From Bradyrhizobium sp. 164 (GTDB taxonomy: Bacteria > Pseudomonadota > Alphaproteobacteria > Rhizobiales > Xanthobacteraceae), in the NCBI RefSeq assembly GCF_023073715.1, contig NZ_JADPKA010000018.1:62001-126000 (forward strand): a stretch of 64,000 nucleotides of DNA, given 5' to 3'. A model generated the notes under the pieces. The model saw nothing but the letters and a program-made list of their open reading frames with translations. It did not search any database and was not told the origin of the DNA. A program made the translations under genes and the position numbers. Shown here in pieces: positions 38,107 to 48,557 of this stretch (the first letter of the stretch is position 1; every line of letters begins with the position of its first letter).

Positions 38107-39144
38107 ATGATCTTCCGCCAGCTCTTCGACAGTGTTTCGGGCACCTACAGCTATCTGCTTGCGAGCCGCCCAGGCGGCGAGGCGCTGATCCTCGATCCCG
38201 TGTTGGAGAAGGTCGACCGCTACTGCCAATTGCTGCGCGAGCTCGACCTCAAGCTGGTCAAGGCGATCGACACCCATCTGCATGCCGATCACGTCACCGG
38301 TCTCGGCGAGTTGCGCGACCGCACCCATTGCATGACTGTGATGGGCGATCAGACCAAGGCCGACGTGGTGGCGATGCGGGTCGCCGACGGCGACAAAGTG
38401 ACGATCGAGGGCCTGTCGCTCGACGTGATGTACACGCCGGGCCACACCGACGATTCCTATTCGTATCTGATGGGCGACCGTGTCTTCACCGGCGATACGC
38501 TTCTGATCCGCGGCACCGGCCGCACCGATTTCCAGAACGGCTCATCGCGCGCGCAATACGATTCGATTTTCAACCGCCTGCTCAAGCTGCCGGACGAGAC
38601 GATGGTGTTTCCGGCGCATGACTACAAGGGCGATACCGTCTCCACCATCGGCGAGGAGAAGCGCTACAATCCGCGGCTCCAGGTCCGCTCGGTCGACGAA
38701 TATATCGAGCTGATGGCCAATCTGAAGCTGCCCAATCCGAAGATGATGGATGTGGCGGTCCCTGCCAACATGCATGTCGGCCTGCATCAGGAGGAGCTCG
38801 AGAAAGAGGGCCGCGCGCTCAGCGCCGCCGAGGCGATCCGCATCCTCGGCCGGCCCGACATCCTGCTGGTCGATCTGCGCGAGAGCAACGAGCGGATGAA
38901 GCACGGCATGCTCGAAGGCGCGCTGCACACGCCCTATCAATCTGTGGAGGAGAGCCTGAAGCCCGGCGGCATGCTGCGGGAGGTCGCAGCCGCTACCGGC
39001 CGCCGCGTCGTGTTCTTCTGCGCCTTCGGCGAACGCTCGGCGATGGCGGTGGCCGCCGCCAAGGAGGCGGGCCTCTCCAACAGCGCGCACATCGCCGGCG
39101 GTCTGGATGCCTGGAAGAAGGCAGGCGGGCCGGTGGTGCACTGA
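38107..39144 (+). CDS. Persulfide dioxygenase-rhodanese fusion (ETHE1-like plus sulfurtransferase)
   Basis: A 345-residue cytoplasmic two-domain enzyme. Residues 1 to about 240 form a metallo-beta-lactamase-fold persulfide dioxygenase, with the metal motif H57-x-H59-x-D61-H62 (THLHADHV), YTPGHTDDSYSY, FTGDTLLIRGTGRTDF and FPAHDYKG. Residues about 255-345 are a rhodanese domain with catalytic C305 in FFCAFGERS. Such fusions oxidise glutathione persulfide to sulfite and move sulfane sulfur between thiosulfate and glutathione. Lying 250 bases after the sox/DsrE genes in the same direction, it could dispose of sulfane sulfur left by the incomplete Sox set. Confidence 0.94.
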   Translation: MIFRQLFDSVSGTYSYLLASRPGGEALILDPVLEKVDRYCQLLRELDLKLVKAIDTHLHADHVTGLGELRDRTHCMTVMGDQTKADVVAMRVADGDKVTIEGLSLDVMYTPGHTDDSYSYLMGDRVFTGDTLLIRGTGRTDFQNGSSRAQYDSIFNRLLKLPDETMVFPAHDYKGDTVSTIGEEKRYNPRLQVRSVDEYIELMANLKLPNPKMMDVAVPANMHVGLHQEELEKEGRALSAAEAIRILGRPDILLVDLRESNERMKHGMLEGALHTPYQSVEESLKPGGMLREVAAATGRRVVFFCAFGERSAMAVAAAKEAGLSNSAHIAGGLDAWKKAGGPVVH

Positions 39145-39230
39145 ACGGCCGAGTGCCGTGCTTGAGATAGATCAGGAAGTTCCCATATGTCGGGCTAGGA
39201 CGGATGCAGCATCACCATCCGGGAGCCGCC

Positions 39231-39419
39231 ATGGCCAAGATCGGCAAGCCGAGCGAGCCGCCCAAGATCGCGGACAACAAGATCGCGGACGATAAGCAAG
39301 CGCAAGACAAGGCGAAAAAGCCCAAGCCTCCGCGCGAGATCGACCATGACGATTACGAAGACGGCGACATCGCCACCCCGAAGCGCGACCGCTACGGGCC
39401 GGACGACGAGCCGTTGTGA
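39231..39419 (+). CDS. Small hydrophilic lysine- and aspartate-rich protein, unknown
   Basis: A 62-residue highly charged protein (KIADNKIADDKQAQDKAKK, then PKPPREIDHDDYEDGDI) with no hydrophobic segment, probably disordered. ATG 39231 follows GGGAGCCGCC; an earlier in-frame ATG at 39204 is less well placed. I do not recognise a family. It shows codon use like its neighbours and a clean start and stop, so it is probably real. Confidence 0.6.
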   Translation: MAKIGKPSEPPKIADNKIADDKQAQDKAKKPKPPREIDHDDYEDGDIATPKRDRYGPDDEPL

Positions 39420-39595
39420 GGACGGTGCTCGCGGGTTGAGCGCACGCTGGCGCAACATCCTCCAAAGTCGTTCCGGCGAAGTGGAGGCAACCTCATGCCG
39501 CCGCCCGCGCTACCTGCCATGCGCCCGCGTTCATGGACAAATAACCGCTCTGCCCGATAGTTTGCGCCTCCTTTGGGACGCAAGACGGAACTGCA

Positions 39596-40804
39596 ATGGT
39601 CGACGTTCTCGCCGCACCGCAGCAAGGCAAGGCGGACAGCGCGCTGCGCACGCTGACGGGGATCTCGATCGCGCATTGGGTCAGCCATTTCCATCTGCTC
39701 GTGCTTCCGATGCTGTTCCCGTTCCTCAAGAGCCAGCTCGGCGTGGGTTATATCGAGCTCGGCTTCGCACTCACCGTGTTTGCGGTGGTGTCGGGATTGA
39801 CGCAGGCGCCGACCGGCTATCTCGTCGACCATTTTGGCGCGCGACGAATTCTGCTGGCCGGGCTCGCGCTCGGCGGCTTCGCGCTGATCCTGCTCGGCTT
39901 GCACCTCAGCTACGCCTCGCTAATCGCGTGCGCCGTGCTGCTGGGCCTCGCCAACAGCGTCTACCATCCCGCCGATTACGCGATCCTGGCCGCGCACATG
40001 GACGAGGCGCGGATGGGCCGCGCCTTCTCGATCCACACTTTTGCCGGCTTTCTCGGCGGCGCCGTCGCTCCTGCCATCGTCGCTGCGCTCGTCACGTTGT
40101 CCGGTGGCACTGGAGCGCTGATCGCCTCCGGCGCGATCGGTGTCGCGGTGGCGCTGCTGCTGATCACCATGAACATTCCCGACGCCGGCGCGCACAAGAC
40201 AAAACCCGGCAGCGCGAACGCGCCAAAACAGGCCGTCATCACGCCGGCGCTGATCACGCTGACCGCGCTGTTCATGCTGCTGAGCCTCTCGGTTGCCGGC
40301 ATCAACAATTTCGGCGTGGTGGCGCTGATGAGCGGCTACGGCGCCTCCTACTCCGCCGCCAACATCGCGCTGACGGCATTCCTTGGCGCCAGCGCCATCG
40401 GCGTGCTCGCAGGCGGCTTGCTCGCCGACCGAACCGAGCGCCACGGCCAGGTCGCCGCGGCCTGCTTTGCCGCGAATGCGGCGATCGTGCTGCTGATCGC
40501 ACTCGCCACACTGCCGGGCTGGGCTCTCACCGCGGCGATGACGGCCGCAGGCTTCCTCAGCGGCGTGATCGCACCCTCGCGCGACATGCTGGTGCGCAAC
40601 GCGGCTGCTCCCGGCGCTGCGGGGCGTGCCTTCGGCATCGTCTCCACCGGATTCAATCTCGGCGGCATCGTCAGCCCGCTGCTGTTCGGCTGGATCATGG
40701 ACCAGAGCGCGCCGCACTGGGTGTTCGGCGCCTCCGTGATCTTCATGGCGGCGACGGTGGTGCTGTCAGGGTTCACGGAGCAGAAGCGGCGACCACAAAG
40801 CTAG
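39596..40804 (+). CDS. Major facilitator superfamily transporter, Fsr-like
   Basis: A 402-residue MFS protein with about twelve membrane segments. The N-terminal stretch ISIAHWVSHFHLLVLPMLFP, the segment GLTQAPTGYLVDHFGARR and the motif LANSVYHPADYAILAAHMD resemble the fosmidomycin-resistance (Fsr) group, whose natural substrates are mostly unknown. The second half has GGLLADRTERHGQ and SRDMLVRNAAAPG. The ATG at 39596 lacks a strong ribosome-binding site. It is convergent with the next MFS gene, with a repeat between. Confidence 0.85.
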   Translation: MVDVLAAPQQGKADSALRTLTGISIAHWVSHFHLLVLPMLFPFLKSQLGVGYIELGFALTVFAVVSGLTQAPTGYLVDHFGARRILLAGLALGGFALILLGLHLSYASLIACAVLLGLANSVYHPADYAILAAHMDEARMGRAFSIHTFAGFLGGAVAPAIVAALVTLSGGTGALIASGAIGVAVALLLITMNIPDAGAHKTKPGSANAPKQAVITPALITLTALFMLLSLSVAGINNFGVVALMSGYGASYSAANIALTAFLGASAIGVLAGGLLADRTERHGQVAAACFAANAAIVLLIALATLPGWALTAAMTAAGFLSGVIAPSRDMLVRNAAAPGAAGRAFGIVSTGFNLGGIVSPLLFGWIMDQSAPHWVFGASVIFMAATVVLSGFTEQKRRPQS

Positions 40805-40836
40805 TCGTCCGTTCCGGCGCCAAACATCGCCCCGCA

Positions 40837-40887
40837 GTCATGACCCCGGATCGGCGCGCCCTTGGGGCGCGCTTGTCCGGGGACGAG
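40837..40887. repeat. Short intergenic repeat (CCCCGGATCGGCGCGCC family)
   Basis: GTCATGACCCCGGATCGGCG and CGCCCTTGGGGCG face CGCGCTTGTCCGGGGACGAG. It lies between two convergent MFS genes, where it could terminate both. Relatives are at 17171-17219 and 48441-48524. Confidence 0.75.
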
Positions 40888-40915
40888 GGTGTTGCTTGGG
40901 CGTGCGCCGCCACCC

Positions 40916-42241
40916 TTACGTCGGCGATACCGCGCTCTTCAGCGCGCCCGCCTGCGGGGCGGCACCGCCCGTCAACCTGGCGCGTTCGGTGTTCGGCCAG
41001 AGCAGCAGCAGGCCGAGCAGGCCGGAGCCGACCATGATCGCCGCATTGATGGTGAAGCCGGTCATGTAGCCGTCGAGCATGCTGCCGGCGTGCTGGATCA
41101 CGGTGCCCATCACGGCGGGTGCGATGATGCCCGAAAGCGTATAGAGCGCGCCGTAGATCGCGAGGATGGCGCCGCGCTGCGATGTCGGCGTGAACTCGCC
41201 GAGCATGGGCGGGCAGACGACATAGATCGCGCCGCACAGGCCCGTTCCGACCACGAGCAAAGCCAGCTGAAGGCCGGCGCCCTGGACATGCGGCATCGTC
41301 GCCAGGATCAGGCCGCCGACGACCAGCGGCACCGAGCCGAGCACGCCGCGAGCGATGCGCGTGGTCGAGCCGCGGGCCATCATCATTTGCGAGATCCAGC
41401 CCGTCAGGATCACGATGGTGGCGCCGAAGATCCAGGGCAGAGTGGAAATCCAGCCGGCTTGGCTCTGAGAGAAGCCGAGACCCTTGATGATGAAGGGCGT
41501 GAACCAGGTCAGCCCGAGCGACAGCGCCCAATAGGCCCCGAAGGTCGCGGCGACGCAGCCGAGAAAGGTGCGCGAGGTGAGAAGCTGAATGTAGGGAATC
41601 TTCGTCTCGGTGGCGGCGAGGGCCTGCGCATCCTCCAGCGGCCCCTCCTTGCCGAGCGCGAGCCAGGCACAGACCCAGACCAGGCCGACGACGCCGAGCG
41701 CGCCGAAGGCATAGTGCCAGGAATGGTTGACGATGATCCAGTTCAAGGCCGGCACTGCGATGATCACGCCAAAGGCCGAGCCTTGCGACAGGATCGCGGT
41801 CGGCAACGTGCGCTTCTCGTCAGGGAACCATTTATAGATGGCGTGCGCCGCGACCGAGAAGGCCGGGCCTTCGCCGGCGCCCAGCACGATGCGGCAGATC
41901 AGGAGCGTGGTGAAGGAGACGGTGCCGACCATGGGAAACTGCGCCAGCGCCCAAACCACCGCGAGCGACAGCAGCACCCAGCGCGTCGGCACCTTGTTGA
42001 CGATGAAGCCGACCACGATGGCCGAGATCGAGAACAGGAAGAAGAACGAAGAGCCGAGCAGGCCGAATTGCTCCGGCGTGAGCTTGAGGTCCGCCATGAT
42101 CGGCACGCCGGCAAGACCGACGACGATCTTGTCGGCAAAGTTCACCAGCATGAACAGAAACAGGAGAAAGGTGATGGTCCAGGCGCCCTTCGGCGTCGCT
42201 GTCGGCTTGCTCGCCGCGGACGGCGTTCCCTGAGCGCTCAT
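40916..42241 (-). CDS. MFS transporter, anion:cation symporter (ACS)-like
   Basis: A 441-residue MFS protein. Distinctive pieces are VNFADKIVVGLAGVPIMADL, GLLGSSFFFLFSISAIVVGF, the ACS-like CRIVLGAGEGPAFSVAAHAIYKWFPDEKR in parts, and GLTWFTPFIIKGLGFSQSQAGW. The ACS group includes transporters of hexuronates, glucarate, phthalate and similar organic anions, so an organic acid is likely. ATG 42241 is preceded by GGGGA; 26 open codons upstream are unlikely to be used. It is divergent from the ABC exporter operon. Confidence 0.88.
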   Translation of the reverse strand: MSAQGTPSAASKPTATPKGAWTITFLLFLFMLVNFADKIVVGLAGVPIMADLKLTPEQFGLLGSSFFFLFSISAIVVGFIVNKVPTRWVLLSLAVVWALAQFPMVGTVSFTTLLICRIVLGAGEGPAFSVAAHAIYKWFPDEKRTLPTAILSQGSAFGVIIAVPALNWIIVNHSWHYAFGALGVVGLVWVCAWLALGKEGPLEDAQALAATETKIPYIQLLTSRTFLGCVAATFGAYWALSLGLTWFTPFIIKGLGFSQSQAGWISTLPWIFGATIVILTGWISQMMMARGSTTRIARGVLGSVPLVVGGLILATMPHVQGAGLQLALLVVGTGLCGAIYVVCPPMLGEFTPTSQRGAILAIYGALYTLSGIIAPAVMGTVIQHAGSMLDGYMTGFTINAAIMVGSGLLGLLLLWPNTERARLTGGAAPQAGALKSAVSPT

Positions 42242-42390
42242 GCTTCTATTTTCCCCATGTATCTTTTTGGCACTTTTTTGATTTGACCTTCTTGGAGCTA
42301 ACAACGGCTTGGATGCCAACGCAACCCCGGCATTTCCGCAGCAAGTGTGCTAGGCAGCAATTCCGCTAATTCCGTCCGGCGCCATTAATC

Positions 42391-43040
<650 letters not shown>

Positions 43041-43044
<4 letters not shown>

Positions 43045-45503
43045 GGCGCGCGCTGTGGATCCTCGCCGTGCTGCTCAGCCATTGGCGGCGTCACCAGATG
43101 CAGTTCGCAACGCTGCTGATCGGGCTGATTGCGGCGACCGCGCTGTGGAGTGGCGTGCAGGCGATCAACCAGCAGGCCCGCAGCGCCTATGACCGCGCCG
43201 CGGCGACATTCGGCGGCGCACGTACGGCGATGCTGGTCGCGCTGGATACGGCGACCTTTTCCCAGGAGCTGTTCATAAAATTGCGCCGCGCCGGCTGGCC
43301 GGTCTCCCCGATACTGGAGGGACGCGTCCAGATCAATGGACGCTCGGTGCGGCTGCTCGGCATCGAGCCGGTGACGCTGCCGACCGACGTCGGCAATGCG
43401 CCGCGCCTTGGCGCCTCGGATCTCAGCAGTTTCGTCGCGCCGCCGGGCCAGACGCTGGTGGCGCGGGAGACGCTGAGTGACTTGCAGCAGCAGGAGGGTG
43501 CGGTGCCGGCGATCAGCAGCGGCGCAATACTGCCGCCGCTGCGCGTGCTGCCGCAGCTCGTGCCCGGCGTGCTGGTGGTCGATATCGGCGTGGCGCAGCG
43601 GCTCCTCAACAAGCCGGACCAGCTGTCGCGGTTGCTGATCGGCAAGGCGAAGGGTAAGCCCACGTCGCTTCAAAGCGTCGTCGGCGATCAGCTGCAGCGG
43701 GTTGAGCCGGATGCCGAGACGGAGCTGGAACGCCTCACCGACAGTTTTCATCTCAATCTCACCGCCTTCGGCCTGTTGTCATTCTTCGTCGGGCTCTTCA
43801 TCGTCAATTCGGCCGTCGGCCTCGCCTTCGAGCAGCGTCTGCCGATGCTGCGGACGTTGCGCGCCTGCGGCGCGTCGGCGCGGCTGGTCAACACGATGCT
43901 GGTGCTGGAGCTGGTGGTGCTGGCGCTGATCGCCGGGCTGATCGGGCTCGTCTGCGGTTATTTCATCGCGGCAGCGCTGTTGCCCGACGTCGCGGCGTCG
44001 CTGCGCGGGCTCTATGGCGCGCAGATCCCGGGGCAGCTGACGCTGCGTTCCGAATGGTGGCTGGCCGGTATCGGCATCAGCGTTGTCGGCGCGCTAGTTG
44101 CGGCCGCAACCAGCCTGATCAAGGCGATCAGGATGCCGGTGCTGGCAACCGCGCAACCACGCGCCTGGCAGCAGGTGCAGCGCCGTTGGTTGATCCTGCA
44201 AAGTGCAGGCGCCTGCGCCGTATTCGCGGTCGCGCTGCTGCTGCTTTACTATGGGCAATCGCTGATCGCAGGCTTCGGCGTGCTGGCCGCGCTGATGCTC
44301 GGTGCGGCCCTGATCCTTCCGGCATTTCTCGAACTCATCCTGCTCGTTGGCCAGCGTTGGGCGAAAGGGCCGCTGGCGCTGTGGTTCTGGGCCGACAGCC
44401 GGCAGCAACTCTCCGGATTGTCGCTGGCGCTGATGGCGCTGCTGCTTGCACTCGCCGTCAATGTCGGGGTGTCCACGATGGTGGAGACGTTCAGCCGGAC
44501 CTTTATCGGCTGGCTCAATGGACGGCTGGCGGCCGACGTCTACATCAGCGCGTCCGACAACACGCAAGGCGTTGCGATCCGGAACTGGCTGCGCGAGCGC
44601 AGCGATGTCCAGGCGATCCTCTCGGGCGGACGCGCGGAGGCGCAAGTTCAGGGCCAGCCGGTGGAATTGCTCGGCCTTCCCGACCACGCGCTCTATCGCG
44701 AACGCTGGCCGCTGCTGGAAGCCGCGCCGCGCGCCTGGACCCGGCTCGTGCCCGGCAATGCTGCCTTCATCAGCGAGCAGTTGAGCCGCCGGCTGAACGT
44801 CCGCGTCGGCGACGTCGTCGAGGTGCCGGCGCCGGGCGGGACCTGGGAGCTCGACATTGTCGGCATCTATGCTGACTACGGCAATCCCAAGGGGCAGCTC
44901 GCCATCAATGTCGCGGCGCTGATCCGGCAATTTCCACAGACGCCGCAGACGCGGATCGGCCTCATCGTCGACAAGAACGATATCCCCGGCCTGATCTCAG
45001 CGTTGCAGAAGCAATTTGCGCTCGACGATCGCAGCGTCGCCGACCAGGCGACGGTGAAGGCGGAATCGATCCGCATCTTCAACCGCACCTTTGCGGTCAC
45101 GTCCGCGCTGAATGCCTTTACGCTTGGCGTCGCCGGCATCGCGCTGCTCACAAGCCTGCTGACGTTGGCCAACTCCCGCCTGCCGCAGCTTGCGCCGCTG
45201 TGGGCGATGGGCCTCACCCGGCCGCGCCTTGCCGCGATCGAGCTGACCAAGACGCTATCGGTGGCGCTGTTCACATCGCTCTTGGCCGTGCCGCTCGGCC
45301 TCTTGGTGGCGTGGTGCCTGATCGCGATCGTCAATGTGAAGGCATTCGGCTGGCGGCTGCCGTTCCATGTGTTTCCGCTGCAATTGGTCGAGCTGGTCGC
45401 GGTCGCGCTGCTCGCCTCGCTGCTTGCCGCATTGCTGCCGATGCTACGGCTGGCGCGGATGCAGCCGGCAAATCTCGTCAAGGTGTTCGCCAATGAGCGC
45501 TGA
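43041..45503 (+). CDS. FtsX-like ABC transporter permease (LolC/E-type, two-unit)
   Basis: An 820-residue membrane protein with the duplicated FtsX/MacB arrangement. An N-terminal membrane helix (about residues 14-34) and a large periplasmic domain are followed by three helices around residues 240-350 (LLSFFVGLFIVNSAVGLAFE). A second unit has helices at about 390-475, another periplasmic domain and three C-terminal helices ending LARMQPANLVKVFANE. It pairs with the ATPase encoded just upstream (ATGA overlap) and overlaps the AttH-like gene by 11 bases. Such large permeases with an AttH partner are known as a distinct exporter group (AttE/F/G/H). Confidence 0.92.
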
Positions 45504-46575
45504 GAAAATCTCACGACGCGCGGTCATCGGCGGCTTTGCTGCGCTGGCACTCACACCTCGCGCAGGGGCGCAGGGCTATGCCGGGCTCGGCGAAACCGCG
45601 GACGGCTTTGCCAAGGTAACGGCGGGCAAGGTCTTCACCTTTCCGGGCGATCACGGGCCGCATCCGGAGTTTCGCATCGAGTGGTGGTATCTCACGGCCA
45701 ACCTCGTCGATGCCAGTGGCGCTGCCTGCGGCCTGCAATGGACCCTGTTCCGCCAGGCGGCGCAGCCGGGCCCGCAACGCGAGGGCTGGGCCAATCAGCA
45801 GGTATGGATGGGACATGCGGCGGTGACGCGCGCCGACACCCACCGCTTTAGCGAGACGTTTTCACGCGGCGGTGTGGGGCAGGCCGGCGTCACGGCCAAG
45901 CCGTTCGATGCCTGGATCGACGATTGGGAAATGAAGGGGCTTGAGCGCACCGATTATCGCACGCTGGCGCCGCTGATGCTCAAAGCCTCCGCCACCGACT
46001 TCAGCTATGCGCTGACGCTGGAGGCCGATCGTCCGATGGTATTGCAGGGCGACCGCGGCTACAGCCGCAAGTCGGAGCGCGGGCAAGCATCTTACTATTA
46101 CAGCCAGCCGTTCTACCGCGCGCGCGGCAGCATCACGATCGACGATAAGCCGGCCGAAGTGATGGGCCAGGCCTGGATGGACCGCGAATGGAGCAGCCAG
46201 CCGCTGGATGCCGATCAGACCGGTTGGGACTGGCTGTCGCTGCATCTCGGATCCGGCGACAAGCTGATGCTGTACCGGCTGCGGCAGAAGGACGGCCAAA
46301 ACTATCCGTTCGGCAATTGGATCAGCGCCGCCGGCGAGACGCGGATGATTGCAGGTAGCGACATCCAGATGATGCCGAAGGCGACCGCGGATGTTGCGGG
46401 ACGCAAGCTGCCGGTGGAGTGGCAGATCGCAATCCCCTCGCAATCGTTCTCGATCCTGTGCAAGCCGCTCAATCCAGGGGCCTGGATGGGGACCGGCTTC
46501 TCCTACTGGGAAGGGCCGATCAGCTTTGCCGGCACGCATGATGGCGTTGGCTATCTCGAGCTGACGGGCTATTGA
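45493..46575 (+). CDS. AttH-like secreted lipocalin (CrtC/carotenoid 1,2-hydratase fold)
   Basis: A 360-residue exported protein with a twin-arginine signal (KISRRAVIGGFAALALTPRAG). The AttH/CrtC double-lipocalin motifs are FPGDHGPHPEFRIEWWYLTAN in pieces, WTLFRQAA, MGHAAVTRADTHRF, YYYSQPFYRARGSI and GQAWMDREWSSQPLD. Proteins of this fold include carotenoid hydratase and AttH proteins encoded with FtsX-like exporters. No carotenoid genes are near. The gene overlaps the permease by 11 bases, so the three proteins probably act together, with AttH as a periplasmic lipid-handling partner. The chemical function is unknown. Confidence 0.9.
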   Translation: MSAEKISRRAVIGGFAALALTPRAGAQGYAGLGETADGFAKVTAGKVFTFPGDHGPHPEFRIEWWYLTANLVDASGAACGLQWTLFRQAAQPGPQREGWANQQVWMGHAAVTRADTHRFSETFSRGGVGQAGVTAKPFDAWIDDWEMKGLERTDYRTLAPLMLKASATDFSYALTLEADRPMVLQGDRGYSRKSERGQASYYYSQPFYRARGSITIDDKPAEVMGQAWMDREWSSQPLDADQTGWDWLSLHLGSGDKLMLYRLRQKDGQNYPFGNWISAAGETRMIAGSDIQMMPKATADVAGRKLPVEWQIAIPSQSFSILCKPLNPGAWMGTGFSYWEGPISFAGTHDGVGYLELTGY

Positions 46576-46602
46576 AGCGCGATCTCGTCGAAGGGACTAA
46601 CG

Positions 46603-46989
46603 ATGCATCATCTCACCGCCCTCGTCACGCTGCTGGCGATCGCATTTTACTTTTTCACCGCCGTCAACGTCTCTCGCTCGCGCACCAAGACCGGCGTCAA
46701 GGTGCCGGCGATGTCCGGCCATCCGGATTTCGAGCGCGCCTTTCGCATCCAGATGAACACGCTGGAATGGATGCCGATCTTCCTGCCGGCGCTGTGGCTG
46801 TTCGCAATCTATATCAGCGACGCCATCGCAGCCAGCATCGGCGTGGTCTGGATCATCGGCCGCATCGCCTATTTCGTCGGCTATTCCAAGGCGGCGGCAA
46901 AGCGCAGCCTGGGTTTCGCGATCCAGAGCCTCGCCGCCATGGCGCTGTGGGCGGGAGCGTTAGGGGCGGTGGCGTTGCGGCTGGTGTGA
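46603..46989 (+). CDS. MAPEG family membrane protein
   Basis: A 128-residue protein with four predicted membrane helices. The MAPEG motif FERAFRIQMNTLEWMPIFLPALWLF in pieces is clear (E-R-x-x-R-x-x-x-N-x-x-E), followed by IGRIAYFVGYSKAAAKRSLGF. The family comprises glutathione- and eicosanoid-metabolising membrane enzymes; bacterial members are mostly uncharacterised glutathione transferase-like proteins. It starts 27 bases after the AttH-like gene and may be co-transcribed. Confidence 0.92.
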   Translation: MHHLTALVTLLAIAFYFFTAVNVSRSRTKTGVKVPAMSGHPDFERAFRIQMNTLEWMPIFLPALWLFAIYISDAIAASIGVVWIIGRIAYFVGYSKAAAKRSLGFAIQSLAAMALWAGALGAVALRLV

Positions 46990-47016
46990 GGGCCCATCTG
47001 CGGCTCCAAATTCCGC

Positions 47017-47117
47017 CGTCATTCCGGGGCGGCGCATTGGCGCCGAACCCGGAATCTCGAGATTCTCAGGTGCGCAATTGCGCACCATAGTTCGATGCTT
47101 CGCATCGCCCCGAAACA
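47017..47117. repeat. Intergenic repeat (CATTCCGGGGCGG family)
   Basis: CCGTCATTCCGGGGCGGCGC and GAACCCGGAATCTCGAGATTC, then GGTGCGCAATTGCGCACC, a perfect internal palindrome, and TTCGATGCTTCGCATCGCCCC. It lies between convergent genes for the MAPEG protein and the binding protein. Relatives are at 8798-8898 and 24392-24471. Confidence 0.85.
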
Positions 47118-47127
47118 ACGCTGCGCG

Positions 47128-48318
47128 TCACTTCGTCAACGGACAGCCGCTTTCCTTGGCGGCGAAGAATGCCTTGTCGCCGGGGACGGTAGCGAGCAGC
47201 TTGTAATAGTCCCAGGGCTTCTTCGATTCCGAGGGCTTCTTGACCTCGAACAGATACATGTCGTGGACCATGCGGCCGTTTTCGAGCACCTTGCCACCTT
47301 GCGCGAAGTCGTCGTCGACCGGCAGCTCCTTCAGCTTCTTGGCAACCGCGTCCGAATCCTTGGTGCCGGCGGCCTTGACCGCCTTGAGATAGCTCAGCGT
47401 CGCCGAATAGGTGCCAGCGTGGATCATGCTCGGCATCCGCCCGGTGCGCTTGAGGAAGCGTTCGCCGAGATTGCGGGTGCGATCGTTGAGATCCCAGTAA
47501 TAGCCCTCGGTCAGCACCAGGCCTTGCGCAGCTTGCAAGCCAAGGCCGTTCACTTCAGCGAGCGTCATCAGCAGGCCGGCGAGCTTCTGGCCACTTGCGA
47601 CGATGCCGAACTCGGACGCCTGCTTGATCGAGTTGGTGGTGTCGAGGCCGGCATTGGCGAGGCCGACGATCTTCGCCTTCGAGCTCTGCGCCTGGAGCAG
47701 GAAGGAGGAGAAGTCCGATGAATTGAGCGGCACGCGTACCGAGCCGACCACCTTGCCGCCATTGGCGGTGACGATCTCGCTGGTGTCCTTTTCCAGCGCG
47801 TAGCCGAAGGCGTAGTCCGCGGTGAGGAAGAACCAGGTGTCGCCGCCGGCCTTGGTCAGCGCACCGCCGGTGCCGACGCCGAGCGCACGGGTGTCGTAGG
47901 CCCAGTGAAAGCCGTAGGGCTGGCAGGCATCGCCGGTGAGGCGCGAGGTCGCGGCGCCGACGACGATGTCGATCTTCTTCTTTTCCTTGGAGAGCTCGTG
48001 GATCGCGAGCGCGACCGAGGAGGTGGTCAGCTCCGTGATCATGTCGACATTCTCGACGTCATACCAGCGCCGCGCGATCGAGCTAGCGAGATCCGGCTTG
48101 TTCTGGTGGTCGGCCGTGATGAGCTCGATCTTCTGGCCGAGCACCTCGCCGCCAAAGTCCTCGATCGCCATCTTCGCGGCTTCGACCGACCATTTGCCAC
48201 CGTAGTCGGCATAGACGCCAGACTGATCGTTGAGGATGCCGATCTTGACGCCCTGCGCGGCGGCCGGCGACGCCAGCAATACGGCCGAGGCCGCTGCGGC
48301 CAAAAATGTTGATTTCAT
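47128..48318 (-). CDS. Branched-chain amino-acid type ABC transporter binding protein (orphan)
   Basis: A 396-residue Peripla_BP_6 (LivK/LivJ-like) protein: signal peptide (MKSTFLAAAASAVLLASPAAAQ), then VKIGILNDQSGVYADYGGKWS, TADHQNKPDLASSIARRWYD, and GDTWFFLTADYAFGYALEKD. A GGGAG lies upstream of the ATG. In Bradyrhizobium many such proteins exist without adjacent LivHMGF genes, as here; their ligands include aromatic acids and amides as well as amino acids. The promoter region (48319-48557) holds the repeat at 48441-48524. Confidence 0.94.
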   Translation of the reverse strand: MKSTFLAAAASAVLLASPAAAQGVKIGILNDQSGVYADYGGKWSVEAAKMAIEDFGGEVLGQKIELITADHQNKPDLASSIARRWYDVENVDMITELTTSSVALAIHELSKEKKKIDIVVGAATSRLTGDACQPYGFHWAYDTRALGVGTGGALTKAGGDTWFFLTADYAFGYALEKDTSEIVTANGGKVVGSVRVPLNSSDFSSFLLQAQSSKAKIVGLANAGLDTTNSIKQASEFGIVASGQKLAGLLMTLAEVNGLGLQAAQGLVLTEGYYWDLNDRTRNLGERFLKRTGRMPSMIHAGTYSATLSYLKAVKAAGTKDSDAVAKKLKELPVDDDFAQGGKVLENGRMVHDMYLFEVKKPSESKKPWDYYKLLATVPGDKAFFAAKESGCPLTK

Positions 48319-48440
48319 ATGTTAACTCCCAGCAGTCTTCTGTTGTGAAATCGCGCGGATAGTAGTGAAGAACCCCGCGCGTGCCCATCCATTTCGGCGT
48401 AGGCCGTTAGTATGGAGGTGGGCGCTATATTCCCCGCTTC

Positions 48441-48524
48441 GTCACCGGACCAAGCGCGCCTTGAGCGAGCGCGCGTCTCTGGGGGTGGGTCCCGAATCTG
48501 TGCTTAGGCTTGTCCGGGATGATG
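48441..48524. repeat. Intergenic repeat (GTCACCGGACCAAGCGCGCC family), degraded
   Basis: GTCACCGGACCAAGCGCGCC and GAGCGAGCGCGCGTCTCTGG are followed by GGCTTGTCCGGGATGATG in inverse. It sits downstream of the RND pump gene and upstream of the binding-protein gene. Relatives are at 17171-17219 and 40837-40887. Confidence 0.65.
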
Positions 48525-48557
48525 GCGCGGATGTGGATACGCCGGTGGCGACACTGA

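Noticed and set aside
39204..39230. Nine-codon His-rich extension (MQHHHPGAA) of the small lysine-rich protein
   Set aside because: The ATG at 39231 has the better ribosome-binding site, though the earlier start cannot be excluded.
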